This document shows, one piece after another, positions 26,316-35,353 of a stretch of DNA of 64,000 nucleotides. Both the position numbers and the translations under genes were made by a program. Each line of letters starts with the position of its first letter. Within the stretch, counting starts at the first letter, position 1. The DNA is from an uncultured Bacteroidales bacterium (lineage in GTDB: Bacteria; Bacteroidota; Bacteroidia; Bacteroidales; Muribaculaceae), in assembly GCA_902762385.1 (NCBI GenBank), contig CACWNQ010000002.1:124001-188000 (forward strand). Direction: 5' to 3'. The notes beneath the pieces are model-generated. The model was not told the origin of the DNA, ran no database searches, and saw only the letters and a program-made list of their open reading frames with translations.

Positions 26316-27845
26316 ATGTTTAAAAATCAACCTAAAGGCTTGTATGCCCTTGCGCTTGCCAATACTGGCGAACGCTTTGGCTACTACACGATGATAGCCG
26401 TGTTTGCGCTCTTTTTGCGCGAGAACTTCGGCTTGGATCCTGGTAAGGCAGGTCTTATCTACAGCAGCTTCTTGATGCTGGTTTACTTCCTGCCGGTGAT
26501 TGGTGGTATTCTTGCCGACATCTTTGGCTACGGCAAGATGGTGACAAGTGGTATCCTTATCATGTTCTTTGGCTACGTGGCACTTTCAGTTCCACTGGGT
26601 GGCGACACTGTGGCCCTAGTGGCAATGATGGGCGCATTGCTGCTTGTTAGCTTGGGAACGGGACTTTTTAAAGGCAACCTCCAGGTAATGGTGGGAAACC
26701 TGTATGATGATCCCAAATACAGTGAACGGCGTGATGCCGCATTCAGTATCTTCTACATGGCAATTAACATTGGCGCTATGTTTGCTCCCACTGCTGCCGT
26801 GAAGATTATGGAATATGCTCAAAAGAACTTGGGTGTGAGCGTTGCCGACAGCTACCATTTTGCATTTGGCGTGGCTTGCGTTTCGCTCATTGTTTCAATC
26901 ATCATCTACTATGCCTTCCGTGGCACATTTAAGCACGTTGAGAAAAGTGCTATCTCGAGCAAGAAGGATAACAAGGAAGCAGCTGCCGCTGCCGAACTGG
27001 CTCCTGGTGAGACCACGAAGCGCGTTGTGGCACTCATTCTTGTGTTTATTGTGGTAATTTTCTTCTGGATGGCTTTCCATCAGAATGGATTGACTCTTAC
27101 ATTCTTTGCCAACGAGTTCACAGCAAAGACATCCAGTGGCCTGCAGGCCATGTCGTTCGACGTGTGGAATCTTGTGCTGTGCATCTTTATTGTGTATGCT
27201 GGTTTTGCTATTTTCGACTCCACCAACAGCAATCGCATCCGTGGCATTGCTGGTGGCGTGATAGCGGCATGCGTGGGAATTCTCATTTATCGCTATTTCA
27301 ACTTGGACGGTCCAGTAGATGTTGCAGCTCCCATCTTCCAGCAGTTCAATCCATGTTTCGTAGTAGCTTTGACTCCAGTGTCGTTGGCCCTCTTTGGCTG
27401 GCTGGCTCGCAAAGGCAAAGAACCTAGTGCACCACGTAAGATTGCTCTGGGTATGCTTGTAGCTGCTTCGGCCTTCCTCATTATGATTGTTGGCTCTATG
27501 GGGCTTCCAAGTCCTAACGAGCAGAAGGCGCTTGGCGATGCCGCTACTCTTGTTTCGCCCAATTGGCTTATTTCGACCTATCTGGTGCTTACTTTTGGTG
27601 AACTCTTGCTTAGCCCTATGGGCATCTCGTTTGTGACCAAGGTGGCTCCTCCCAAGCTCAAGGGCTTGATGATGGGTGGCTGGTTTGCTAGCACAGCTCT
27701 TGGCAACTTCCTTGTTAGTGTAGGTGGTTACCTGTGGGGTGGTCTCCCTTTGTGGGTTGTGTGGAGCGTGTTCATTGGCGTTTGCGTCGTTTCGGCACTC
27801 TTCATGTTCATCATGATGAAGCGCCTTGAGAAAGTTGCTAAGTAA
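26316..27845 (+). CDS. POT/PTR family proton-dependent peptide transporter (second of a tandem pair)
   Basis: The protein has 509 residues and shares the same signatures as its neighbour: ANTGERFGYYTMIAVFALFL, GLFKGNLQVMVGNLYDD, FSIFYMAINIGAMFAP and FWMAFHQNGLTLTFFA. It lacks the extended loop the first copy has after the third helix pair. The pair arose by duplication, but the two have diverged a good deal, which suggests different peptide preferences (inference). A stem-loop follows 15 bases after the stop. Confidence 0.92.
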   Translation: MFKNQPKGLYALALANTGERFGYYTMIAVFALFLRENFGLDPGKAGLIYSSFLMLVYFLPVIGGILADIFGYGKMVTSGILIMFFGYVALSVPLGGDTVALVAMMGALLLVSLGTGLFKGNLQVMVGNLYDDPKYSERRDAAFSIFYMAINIGAMFAPTAAVKIMEYAQKNLGVSVADSYHFAFGVACVSLIVSIIIYYAFRGTFKHVEKSAISSKKDNKEAAAAAELAPGETTKRVVALILVFIVVIFFWMAFHQNGLTLTFFANEFTAKTSSGLQAMSFDVWNLVLCIFIVYAGFAIFDSTNSNRIRGIAGGVIAACVGILIYRYFNLDGPVDVAAPIFQQFNPCFVVALTPVSLALFGWLARKGKEPSAPRKIALGMLVAASAFLIMIVGSMGLPSPNEQKALGDAATLVSPNWLISTYLVLTFGELLLSPMGISFVTKVAPPKLKGLMMGGWFASTALGNFLVSVGGYLWGGLPLWVVWSVFIGVCVVSALFMFIMMKRLEKVAK

Positions 27846-27859
27846 AATATTAACTATAT

Positions 27860-27895
27860 AACGTGAGTTCGACGATAATTCATCGGGCTCACGTT
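27860..27895 (+). terminator. Stem-loop after the second POT gene
   Basis: AACGTGAG (27860-27867) pairs with CTCACGTT (27888-27895); the stem can extend inward to 14 pairs with G-T pairs. It is followed by AATTTAATTC, a weak T-tail. Confidence 0.65.
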
Positions 27896-27937
27896 AATTT
27901 AATTCATTAACCAAACTATAACAATAAATTGTAACAC

Positions 27938-29776
27938 ATGAAAAAGATTATTACTCTACTGATGGTGGTGGCATTGGTTGCTACTGCATCGGCACAAGTT
28001 CAATTCAATGGACGCAGCATCAAGAACAAGAGAATTCTCTCTAATGATAAAGTGAACTCTAAGGCCAAATTAGGCTTCTCCAAAAATCGAGTGCACCCCA
28101 AAGCATTGGGTGAGCTAATCACTGATCAGCCCGAGGGCGAGGCAAAGCAATATGTGCGCAGCGGATTTGGTTTTGTAGTGTTTGATAACACCCTCTTCAC
28201 TACCGAACAAGAAGGAAAAACTACTATCGTTTATGATGAAGACGGAACTACTGTCTATATCAAGAACCTCGTCAATGGTATGAAAGATAGCTTTGGTGAC
28301 TCATGGGCAGTGGGAACACTGAGCGCCGACGGCACCACTATCACAGTGTCGCTGGAGCAAACTGTGGGGTGGAGCTATCAGTATGAAACAGGCATCAGGC
28401 TCGCTTGGGGACACACCGAAATCAACGAGGAGACCTCGATGGTAAGCTTTGTGCGCGACGAGTCGGTGACCGAGGCTGTGTATGTGATTGATGGCAACAC
28501 CATCGCACTGCAGGGAACATCGGGGCGCACCGAGTTTGAGCAGAACATTCAAGACTTCGTGGCCGAGGGACTTACCTGCTGCTACGAGGACGACGGCGCT
28601 TGGCCTGGCTACTTGGAGTGGAATACCGTCTTCACCGAGAAAGAGCCAGTTCCCGTGCCTGAAATCATAACTGAACAGCCCGATGGTGAACTGCGTACCT
28701 ACGTTCGCTCGGGTTACAACATCTATCAAGGATGGGATGCACCTTACATGGCCGAGCAGTCGGGTACTACCGACATTGTTTTTGCCGAAGATGGCGAGAC
28801 CGTTTATCTGCGCGACGTTGTGTTTGACGTGGTAAGCGATGCATGGGTTAAAGGTTCACTCAGTGCCGACGGCACCAAGATTACTGTGCCAACAGGACAA
28901 TACATCTACTGGTTGGAGGAAGATGAATATGGCATGTTCATACAATGGATGAGCACTGGCGTTGAGACAACCACCGACGATGAGGGCAATGAGCAATATG
29001 CCTTGACTCTCACCGTGCACCAGGGAGTGACCGAGGTGACCTATACCATCGACAATGAAGCTGGAACCATTACACTCGACAACACTACTGGCAATCCCGA
29101 TGCCGAGTTCCCCAACAATTTCATCGCTACCGGTCTGGGCGTAGTCTATAACAACGACCTCACCTTCTGCGCTATGGACTTCAACACAGTTTACAAAGAG
29201 TTTAAACTGCAGCCTGCTGTTCCTGCCGATCCAATAGTATTTGAGGACTCTTGGTTCGACAGTGGTGAAGAGGACGGTTATAGCTGCTTTGATTTCACTG
29301 TCCTGCCCGAAGATGTTGACGGCAACTACATTGATCCATCACATTTGGTTTACAGCATCTTTACCGACGATGACGTGCCATTTGTATTCCTGGCCGACAC
29401 CTATGCCTTCGACCTCGTGGAAGACATGACTGAGATTCCTTACGAGATTTATAACGGAGGCTATGACTTTGATGTTTCGCGCATCTACTTCTACCGCACC
29501 AACATGAATGACAATCCAATGTTTGAGAATCGCATTGGTATCCAAGTTCACTACGACGTGCCTGTAGTTAATGACAAACGCGAGACTATCATCGTGCGCA
29601 ACTCGTCAAATATTGTTTACTGGCAGAAACCTACAGCAATCACTACTGTCGACAGCGAGCCAGTTACTACCGGCGACAATGCCTACTACAACATGATGGG
29701 ACAGCGCTTCACTAACGGCAACAATCTGCCTGCTGGAATCTATATCCACAATGGCAAGAAAGTTGTGATTAAATAA
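27938..29776 (+). CDS. Secreted two-module protein with short C-terminal sorting-like tail
   Basis: The protein has 612 residues with a signal peptide (TASA-QV). Two related modules begin with ITDQPEGEAKQYVRSGFGF (about residue 61) and ITEQPDGELRTYVRSGYNI (about residue 246). Each contains a T-x-I-V-x-x-E/D-D-G-x-T/E-V-Y strand and a GTLSADGT/GSLSADGT turn. The third region (about 430-570) is different and beta-rich. The C-terminus (YYNMMGQRF...GIYIHNGKKVVIK) has the form of the short tails seen on many secreted Bacteroidales proteins and probably guides export or surface attachment. The function is unknown. A strong terminator follows. Confidence 0.8.
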   Translation: MKKIITLLMVVALVATASAQVQFNGRSIKNKRILSNDKVNSKAKLGFSKNRVHPKALGELITDQPEGEAKQYVRSGFGFVVFDNTLFTTEQEGKTTIVYDEDGTTVYIKNLVNGMKDSFGDSWAVGTLSADGTTITVSLEQTVGWSYQYETGIRLAWGHTEINEETSMVSFVRDESVTEAVYVIDGNTIALQGTSGRTEFEQNIQDFVAEGLTCCYEDDGAWPGYLEWNTVFTEKEPVPVPEIITEQPDGELRTYVRSGYNIYQGWDAPYMAEQSGTTDIVFAEDGETVYLRDVVFDVVSDAWVKGSLSADGTKITVPTGQYIYWLEEDEYGMFIQWMSTGVETTTDDEGNEQYALTLTVHQGVTEVTYTIDNEAGTITLDNTTGNPDAEFPNNFIATGLGVVYNNDLTFCAMDFNTVYKEFKLQPAVPADPIVFEDSWFDSGEEDGYSCFDFTVLPEDVDGNYIDPSHLVYSIFTDDDVPFVFLADTYAFDLVEDMTEIPYEIYNGGYDFDVSRIYFYRTNMNDNPMFENRIGIQVHYDVPVVNDKRETIIVRNSSNIVYWQKPTAITTVDSEPVTTGDNAYYNMMGQRFTNGNNLPAGIYIHNGKKVVIK

Positions 29777-29798
29777 AGTGTTGTAATCATCCAAACAA

Positions 29799-29839
29799 AA
29801 ATCGCAAGTTGCTAGGTTTTGACAACTTGCGATTTTTTT
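29799..29839 (+). terminator. Intrinsic terminator
   Basis: A perfect 13-base stem, 29799-29811 with 29823-29835, is followed by a run of T. It lies 22 bases after the stop of the two-module protein gene and just before the convergent folK stop. Confidence 0.93.
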
Positions 29840-29856
29840 GTTCTTTTCTGTGTGGA

Positions 29857-30339
29857 CTATTCGGTTTCCTTAAGTTGTTCCAGCATTTGCTGGGCGGTGA
29901 GGTGCAGGGTGGGGTGGACCCACTCGGGAGCTAGCTCGGCCATGGGCTGCAGGAAGAAGTCGCGGCGTGGCATGTGACGGTGTGGAACCTGGAGGCTAGG
30001 AAGGTCGATGACGAGGTCGTCGATTGCCATAATATCGATATCGACGAGACGGTCCACATAGTTGCCGTCGGCATCGCGGTGGCTGTGCCCTTGGTTTAGC
30101 TCATGCTCGATGTCGTGGATGATATTCAGCGCCTCGATGGGCGAGAATTTGCTCTCGACGGCAATACCCATGTTGAGGAAGCCATTGTCGCTTTCAAAGC
30201 CCCAAGGCTCGCTCTCGACGATGCTTGAACGCGCCGTCACAAGACCCAAGTCGAGCGACAGTCTTAGGTCGGCCGCCCATAGGTTGCCCTCTCGGTTTTC
30301 AAGATTGGAGCCTATGTTGAGATAGTAAGTCATCATCAT
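29857..30339 (-). CDS. folK: 2-amino-4-hydroxy-6-hydroxymethyldihydropteridine diphosphokinase (FolK)
   Basis: The protein has 160 residues, normal for the family. It transfers pyrophosphate from ATP to 6-hydroxymethyl-dihydropterin in folate synthesis. The marks are YLNIGSNLENREGNL at the start, SSIVESEPWGFESDNGFLNMGIAVE in the middle, and RLVDIDIMAIDD with LQVPHRHMPRRDFFLQPMAELAPEW, which hold the metal-binding Asp pair and the pterin/ATP-binding Arg/His stretch. The start could be any of three successive Met codons. Confidence 0.94.
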   Translation of the reverse strand: MMMTYYLNIGSNLENREGNLWAADLRLSLDLGLVTARSSIVESEPWGFESDNGFLNMGIAVESKFSPIEALNIIHDIEHELNQGHSHRDADGNYVDRLVDIDIMAIDDLVIDLPSLQVPHRHMPRRDFFLQPMAELAPEWVHPTLHLTAQQMLEQLKETE

Positions 30340-30347
30340 TGTTTCTT

Positions 30348-30394
30348 AAAAGAAAGGGCCTAGAACCTCTAGAATCTCTAGAATTTCCAGGCCC
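30348..30394 (-). terminator. Terminator-like hairpin after infB
   Basis: On the minus strand GGGCCT (30394-30389) pairs with AGGCCC (30361-30356) over a loop made of TCTAGA-type repeats, followed by TTTCTTTT. It lies 36 bases after the infB stop and ahead of folK. Confidence 0.6.
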
Positions 30395-30429
30395 GTTGTT
30401 AATTCTGGTCGAAGCGGCGAGAGGGGCTT

Positions 30430-33219
30430 TTACAGGGTCTTCTGAACCTCTACCTCCTCGAATGCCTCGACGATGTCGCCCACCACGAGGTCGTTGAAGC
30501 TCTGGATGCTGAAACCGCATTCATAGCCACTGGTGACCTCCTTGGCGTCGTCCTTGAAGCGCTTGAGTGAAGCAAGACTGCCAGTGTGGCGTACAATACC
30601 GTCGCGAATCACGCGCACCTTGCAGCCACGCTTGAGTTTGCCATCCTTGACAATAGCACCGGCAATGGTTCCCACCTTGCTGATGTGGTAAACCTCCTTG
30701 ATCTCGGCGTTGCCAATGACCTCCTCCTTGATGTCGGGCGAGAGCATACCTTCCATGGCGCTCTTGATTTCCTCGATTGCATCGTAGATGATAGAATAGA
30801 TGCGGATGTCGACACCCTCTTGGGCTGCCAGACGTTTAGCATCGACCGAAGGACGCACTTGGAAGCCAATGATATAGGCATCGCTGGCAGCAGCCAGTGT
30901 AACGTCGCTCTCGCTGATGGCACCCACAGCCTTGTGGATAACGTTAACCTGAACCTCGGGTGTAGAGAGCTTGATGAGCGAGTCGCCCAAAGCCTCGATA
31001 GAACCGTCAACATCGCCCTTAACGATAATGTTGAGCTCGTGGAACTCACCCAAAGCGCGCAAGCGTCCGATGTCCTCAAGAGTGCGGCGGTGCTGAGTGC
31101 GCTGCATCTGCTCACGCTGCAACTGCTCGCGTCGATTGGCGATTTGGCGTGCCTCCTGATCGGTGTCCATCACGTTGAACTTGTCGCCGGCGGTTGGAGC
31201 ACCGTTCAATCCCAGGATTAGTGCTGGTGATGATGGACCAGCCTCCTTGATGCGCTGATTGCGCTCGTTGAACATAGCCTTAACCTTGCCGTAGTGAGTA
31301 CCAGCCAGCACGATGTCGCCCACGCGCAGAGTGCCGTTGTCGACGAGCACTGTGGCGATGTAGCCACGTCCCTTGTCGAGCGATGACTCGATAATCGAAC
31401 CAGTGGCCTTGCGATCGGGGTTAGCCTTAAGATCGAGCATGTCGGCCTCGAGAAGCACCTTCTCCATGAGTTCCTCTACACCAATACCCTTCTTGGCCGA
31501 GATATCCTGGCTCTGATACTTGCCGCCCCATTCCTCAACGAGGTAGTTGAGGTTGGCAAGTTCTTCCTTGATTTTCTCGGGGTTGGCTCCATCCTTATCA
31601 ATCTTGTTGATGGCGAAGACGATGGGCACACCTGCCGCCGAGGCATGGTTGAGCGCCTCCTTGGTCTGTGGCATCACATTGTCGTCGGCAGCAACAATCA
31701 CGATAACGATGTCGGTAACCTTAGCACCACGTGCACGCATAGCGGTAAACGCCTCGTGACCAGGGGTGTCGAGGAAGGTGATGCGACGGCCGTTGGGCAA
31801 CTTCACATTGTAGGCACCAATGTGCTGAGTGATACCACCTGCCTCGCCAGCAATCACATTACTCTTGCGTATGTAGTCGAGCAGAGAGGTCTTACCGTGG
31901 TCAACGTGACCCATCACAGTGACTACTGGTGGACGCTGCTGGAGATCTTCGGGGTTGTCTTCTTCCTCGTGAATTGCCTCTACAACGTCGGCACTCTCAT
32001 ATTCGGTCTTGAACCCGAACTCCTCGGCCACAATGTTGATAGTCTCGGCATCGAGTCGCTGGTTGATGGAAACCATTACACCCAGGCTCATGCAAGTGCC
32101 AATCACTTTGTTGATGGGCACGTTCATCATCATTGCAAGGTCGTTGGCAGTAACAAACTCGGTGAGCTTGAGAATCTTCTTCTCGGCTGCCTGCAGAGCT
32201 GCCTCCTTGCTCTCCTCCTCGCGCACTGCCTCGCGCTTCTCACGGCGCCACTTGGCACCCATGTTCTGCTTCTTGTTGGTGAGTCGTGCCAGCGTCTCCT
32301 TCACCTGACGCTGCACGTCTTCCTCATTAACTTGTGGACGCAATGGGCGCTTGTTCTTCTTCTCTTTCTTTTTGCTATTCTCGTTATCTTTGTTCTTTGC
32401 GTTTTTGTTAGCGCCTGGCGTATTCTGGATTTGCTGGGCGGCTTTTTCGATGTCGATTTTTTCTTTACCTATGCGGCGACGTTTTTTCTTGACTCCGTCT
32501 TCACCCTGGCGAGCTTTTTCCTTAGCGAGTCGTTCCTGACGGCGCTCCTCTTTTGTTTTCTTCTTGGGGCGTGTCGACTGGTTGATTGCCGAGAGGTCGA
32601 TTTTACCCACTACGTTGATGCTGGTTTTGAGCACTGGTGTGGCAGTGGTGAAAATTTCGTTGCCCTCGCTGGGCTCTTCCTTAGGTTCTTCCTTGGTTTC
32701 TTCAAGCGGTTCAACGCTAGTTTCGCTGGCAGGTTGAGCCTCTTCGGGTTGAGCCTCAATAACTTCGGGCTGCTCCTGCAGCTTTTGTTCCTGCTTGGGC
32801 GCTTCTTCCTCTTGCTTAGGTTGCTCGGGTTGTGGTTGCTCCACAACGGGTGCTACCGGCTCTTCCTCTTTGGGAGCTGGCTCTTCCTTTTTGGGCGCTG
32901 GTTTTCCTGCGCTCTCAAGGTCGATTTTTCCTACCACCTTAGGCTTGCGGATTTCGGTCTCGGTCTTAACCTCTTGCTGCTCTTTGGGCTGCTCGGTTTG
33001 TTTGGCCTTTTCCTTCTGTCTAGCGCTGGTGAAATATTCCGACTTGAGTTTCTGCTCCATGTCGGGCTTGAATTCCTTGATGAGGATTTCCAGAATATCC
33101 TCAGGAATCTTGGTGTTGGGGTTTACCTCCAGCTCAATCTTCTTTTTGGCGAAGAAGTCCTGGATGGTTTGAAGTCCAACATTCAAATCTTTGATAACTT
33201 TACTTAATTTTACACGCAT
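30430..33219 (-). CDS. infB: Translation initiation factor IF-2
   Basis: The protein has 929 residues. It starts with an IF2_N helix ([28 protein letters not shown]), as seen in Bacteroidota, followed by a long charged Pro/Glu/Lys linker to about residue 330. The GTPase domain has [12 protein letters not shown] (G1), [15 protein letters not shown] (G3), NKIDKDG (G4) and SAKKG (G5). Domains II, III and the C-terminal fMet-tRNA-binding domain follow, ending [10 protein letters not shown]. It brings initiator tRNA to the 30S subunit. It is the last gene of rimP-nusA-infB, 86 bases after nusA. Confidence 0.98.
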   Translation of the reverse strand: MRVKLSKVIKDLNVGLQTIQDFFAKKKIELEVNPNTKIPEDILEILIKEFKPDMEQKLKSEYFTSARQKEKAKQTEQPKEQQEVKTETEIRKPKVVGKIDLESAGKPAPKKEEPAPKEEEPVAPVVEQPQPEQPKQEEEAPKQEQKLQEQPEVIEAQPEEAQPASETSVEPLEETKEEPKEEPSEGNEIFTTATPVLKTSINVVGKIDLSAINQSTRPKKKTKEERRQERLAKEKARQGEDGVKKKRRRIGKEKIDIEKAAQQIQNTPGANKNAKNKDNENSKKKEKKNKRPLRPQVNEEDVQRQVKETLARLTNKKQNMGAKWRREKREAVREEESKEAALQAAEKKILKLTEFVTANDLAMMMNVPINKVIGTCMSLGVMVSINQRLDAETINIVAEEFGFKTEYESADVVEAIHEEEDNPEDLQQRPPVVTVMGHVDHGKTSLLDYIRKSNVIAGEAGGITQHIGAYNVKLPNGRRITFLDTPGHEAFTAMRARGAKVTDIVIVIVAADDNVMPQTKEALNHASAAGVPIVFAINKIDKDGANPEKIKEELANLNYLVEEWGGKYQSQDISAKKGIGVEELMEKVLLEADMLDLKANPDRKATGSIIESSLDKGRGYIATVLVDNGTLRVGDIVLAGTHYGKVKAMFNERNQRIKEAGPSSPALILGLNGAPTAGDKFNVMDTDQEARQIANRREQLQREQMQRTQHRRTLEDIGRLRALGEFHELNIIVKGDVDGSIEALGDSLIKLSTPEVQVNVIHKAVGAISESDVTLAAASDAYIIGFQVRPSVDAKRLAAQEGVDIRIYSIIYDAIEEIKSAMEGMLSPDIKEEVIGNAEIKEVYHISKVGTIAGAIVKDGKLKRGCKVRVIRDGIVRHTGSLASLKRFKDDAKEVTSGYECGFSIQSFNDLVVGDIVEAFEEVEVQKTL

Positions 33220-33305
33220 AGATTAAAAATAACGAGTTTTGTTTCTTTATTCTGAGTTAGTGTGGAGATGTAGTTTTTTTTGTTGTGGAGAAAGTGTGAG
33301 AGATT

Positions 33306-34568
33306 TTAGTCCTCAAACTCTGCTCTTAGGATATCGAGAACCTCGTCGACGGTGTCTTCTTCAAGGTCGGCACGGTCGATAAGATCTTGACGTGGGGTGT
33401 TGAGCACGGCCTTAGCAGTTGCGCATCCAATGCCCTTGAGAGCATCGATAACCCACTGGTCGATTTCGTCGTTGAAACGATCGAGATATACGTCGTCCTC
33501 ATCGTTGTCGAGGTCACGGTAAACGTCGATAGTGTAGCCAGTGAGGATAGAAGCGAGCCTGATGTTGAGACCGCCACGACCTATCGCGAGCGATACCTCA
33601 TCGGGACGCAGGAATACCTCGGCGCGCTTACCCTCCTCATCGATACGGATGGTAGTGATTTTGGCAGGGCTAAGAGCACGCTGGATAAAGAGAACAGGGT
33701 CGCTGGTGTAGTTGATAACGTCGATGTTCTCGTTGCGAAGCTCTCGCACGATGCCGTGAATGCGCGAACCTTTCACACCAACGCAAGCGCCCACTGGGTC
33801 GATGCGGTCGTCGTAGCTCTCAACGGCGATTTTTGCTCTCTCACCTGGCACACGTGCAACGGCTCTAATCACAATAAGGCCATCGTGAATCTCGGGAACC
33901 TCAAGTTCGAAGAGTCGACGCAAGAAAGTTTCGCTAGTGCGTGAAACGATGATTTTGGGGTTGTTGTTTTGGTTGTCAACCTTGTGAATCACGGCACGAA
34001 CGTTGTCGCCCTTGTGGAAGTTGTCGGTAGGAATCTGTTGATCCTTAGGCAAAATGAGCTCGTTCTTGTCATCATCGAGTAGCAGTGCCTCTCGCTTCCA
34101 GCTCTGGTAAACCTCACCGCTCACGAGTTCGCCTTCAAGATCCTTAAACTTATTGTAGATGGCGTCCTTCTGCAGGTCAAGGATTTTGCTGGCAAGTGTC
34201 TGACGCAGGTTAAGGATAGCACGGCGACCAAACTTTGCGAAGTCGATTTTGCGTGTGTGCTCCTCTCCAATCTCGCAGTCGGGGTCGGGGTTCTCCTCAT
34301 CGTTGCGTGCATCGGTCAATCCAATCTGCTGGTTAGGATTTTGAACTTCATCGTCGGCTACCACCTCTAGGTTCTGGTAAATCTCGCAGTCACCCTTGTC
34401 GGGGTTCATGATAACGTCGAAATTCTCGTCGCTGCCAAACATCTTGGCAATAACGCTGCGGAACGACTCCTCCAAGACACTAATCATAGTTGTCTTGTCG
34501 ATGTTTTTCAACTCTTTAAACTCCGAAAACTGGTCGGCCATATCGACCGTTTCTACTTTCTTAGCCAT
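33306..34568 (-). CDS. nusA: Transcription termination/antitermination factor NusA
   Basis: The protein has 420 residues. The order is an N-terminal RNA polymerase-binding domain, an S1 domain (LVSGEVYQSW...), two KH domains (GACVGVKGSRIHGIVREL and SLAIGRGGLNIRLAS) and a short C-terminal helix-hairpin-helix (GIGCATAKAVLNTPRQDLIDRADL). The acidic repeats of the E. coli protein are missing, which is usual outside gammaproteobacteria. It controls pausing and termination. It lies between rimP and infB. Confidence 0.98.
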   Translation of the reverse strand: MAKKVETVDMADQFSEFKELKNIDKTTMISVLEESFRSVIAKMFGSDENFDVIMNPDKGDCEIYQNLEVVADDEVQNPNQQIGLTDARNDEENPDPDCEIGEEHTRKIDFAKFGRRAILNLRQTLASKILDLQKDAIYNKFKDLEGELVSGEVYQSWKREALLLDDDKNELILPKDQQIPTDNFHKGDNVRAVIHKVDNQNNNPKIIVSRTSETFLRRLFELEVPEIHDGLIVIRAVARVPGERAKIAVESYDDRIDPVGACVGVKGSRIHGIVRELRNENIDVINYTSDPVLFIQRALSPAKITTIRIDEEGKRAEVFLRPDEVSLAIGRGGLNIRLASILTGYTIDVYRDLDNDEDDVYLDRFNDEIDQWVIDALKGIGCATAKAVLNTPRQDLIDRADLEEDTVDEVLDILRAEFED

Positions 34569-34576
34569 AATTGTGT

Positions 34577-35041
34577 TTAAAACTGTAATATATTTTTAGT
34601 GTATTTTATTTCGTCATATTTGAAAGTGTGCTCCACGTCGACCATTTCGGGGCGCTTCTTTCCCTCAATCTTGGTCTTGGTGGGAACTGTGATGGTGAAC
34701 TCGTTCTCGCTGGCACTGGTGAGGGTGCCCTTGAGTTTCTTGCCATCGGCGGTGAGCACTTCAACCTCTCCACCCATGTTTTTCTCATATTGCTTGAGCA
34801 CCTTGAAAGGGTCGGTAAGGCTGTAGGAGCCAACTGTGAGCTCATAGTCCTCAACATCCTGATCGAAGGCGTCGTGCACGGCATTGTTGACAGCTATGCA
34901 GTCGTCGATTGTAATGCTCTCGATGCTGTCGAGCTGCACGTCGATTACGTTGTCGCCACTCACTGTGAGGTCAACAAGAAACATCTTGCTGCCTTCGAGA
35001 GCCTTATTGATTACTGCGGTGAGTTCTTTTTTGTCAATCAT
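34577..35041 (-). CDS. rimP: Ribosome maturation factor RimP
   Basis: The protein has 154 residues. The two-domain RimP plan is clear: the N-terminal alpha/beta domain, with DVQLDSIESITIDDCIAVNNAVHDAFDQ and YELTVGSYSLTDPFKVLKQYEKNMGGEVEV, and the C-terminal SH3-like domain with GTLTSASENEFTITVP. It is needed for 30S subunit maturation. It is the first gene of the operon, 8 bases ahead of nusA. Confidence 0.96.
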   Translation of the reverse strand: MIDKKELTAVINKALEGSKMFLVDLTVSGDNVIDVQLDSIESITIDDCIAVNNAVHDAFDQDVEDYELTVGSYSLTDPFKVLKQYEKNMGGEVEVLTADGKKLKGTLTSASENEFTITVPTKTKIEGKKRPEMVDVEHTFKYDEIKYTKNILQF

Positions 35042-35146
35042 TGTTGTGTTTGTTTGTGAGGAATTAGCGATATAGTGTTGCCGCCTTTCCCAAATTATAA
35101 CAAAATAGAGGAAGCTTCAGAGCCCCCTCCGTCCGGAATTGCGCTG

Positions 35147-35177
35147 CAAAGGTAGTAATAATTAATAATATAAGCAA
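35147..35177 (-). promoter_or_regulatory. Promoter of rimP-nusA-infB
   Basis: On the minus strand TTG (35177-35175), 20 bases, then TACCTTTG (35154-35147) fit the Bacteroidota consensus well. The leader to the rimP ATG is about 100 bases. The rest of the 312-base gap (35042-35353) is A/T-rich and also holds the hairpin at 35273-35308. Confidence 0.8.
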
Positions 35178-35272
35178 CACTTGGCCACATTATGAGCACT
35201 TTAATGAGCTGCAAGCCGCTCAAAATTAGCAAGAATTAAAGAAAATTAACTATCGATAACACAGCAATTACA

Positions 35273-35308
35273 ACAATGCCACGCAAAACATTGTGTGCGT
35301 GGCATTGT
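35273..35308 (-). terminator. Hairpin after the dockerin-like protein gene
   Basis: ACAATGCCACGC (35273-35284) and GCGTGGCATTGT (35297-35308) form a perfect 12-base stem 45 bases beyond the gene's stop. No strong T-run follows in the minus direction. Confidence 0.6.
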
Positions 35309-35353
35309 GTGTTAGAATTTCAATTCATTGAGCCTTATTGATAGTGCATTACC

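Noticed and set aside
31645-33207. 520-codon plus-strand frame opposite infB
   Set aside because: It is rich in Leu and Phe because it is the complement of the charged IF-2 linker; no domain or start signal supports it.
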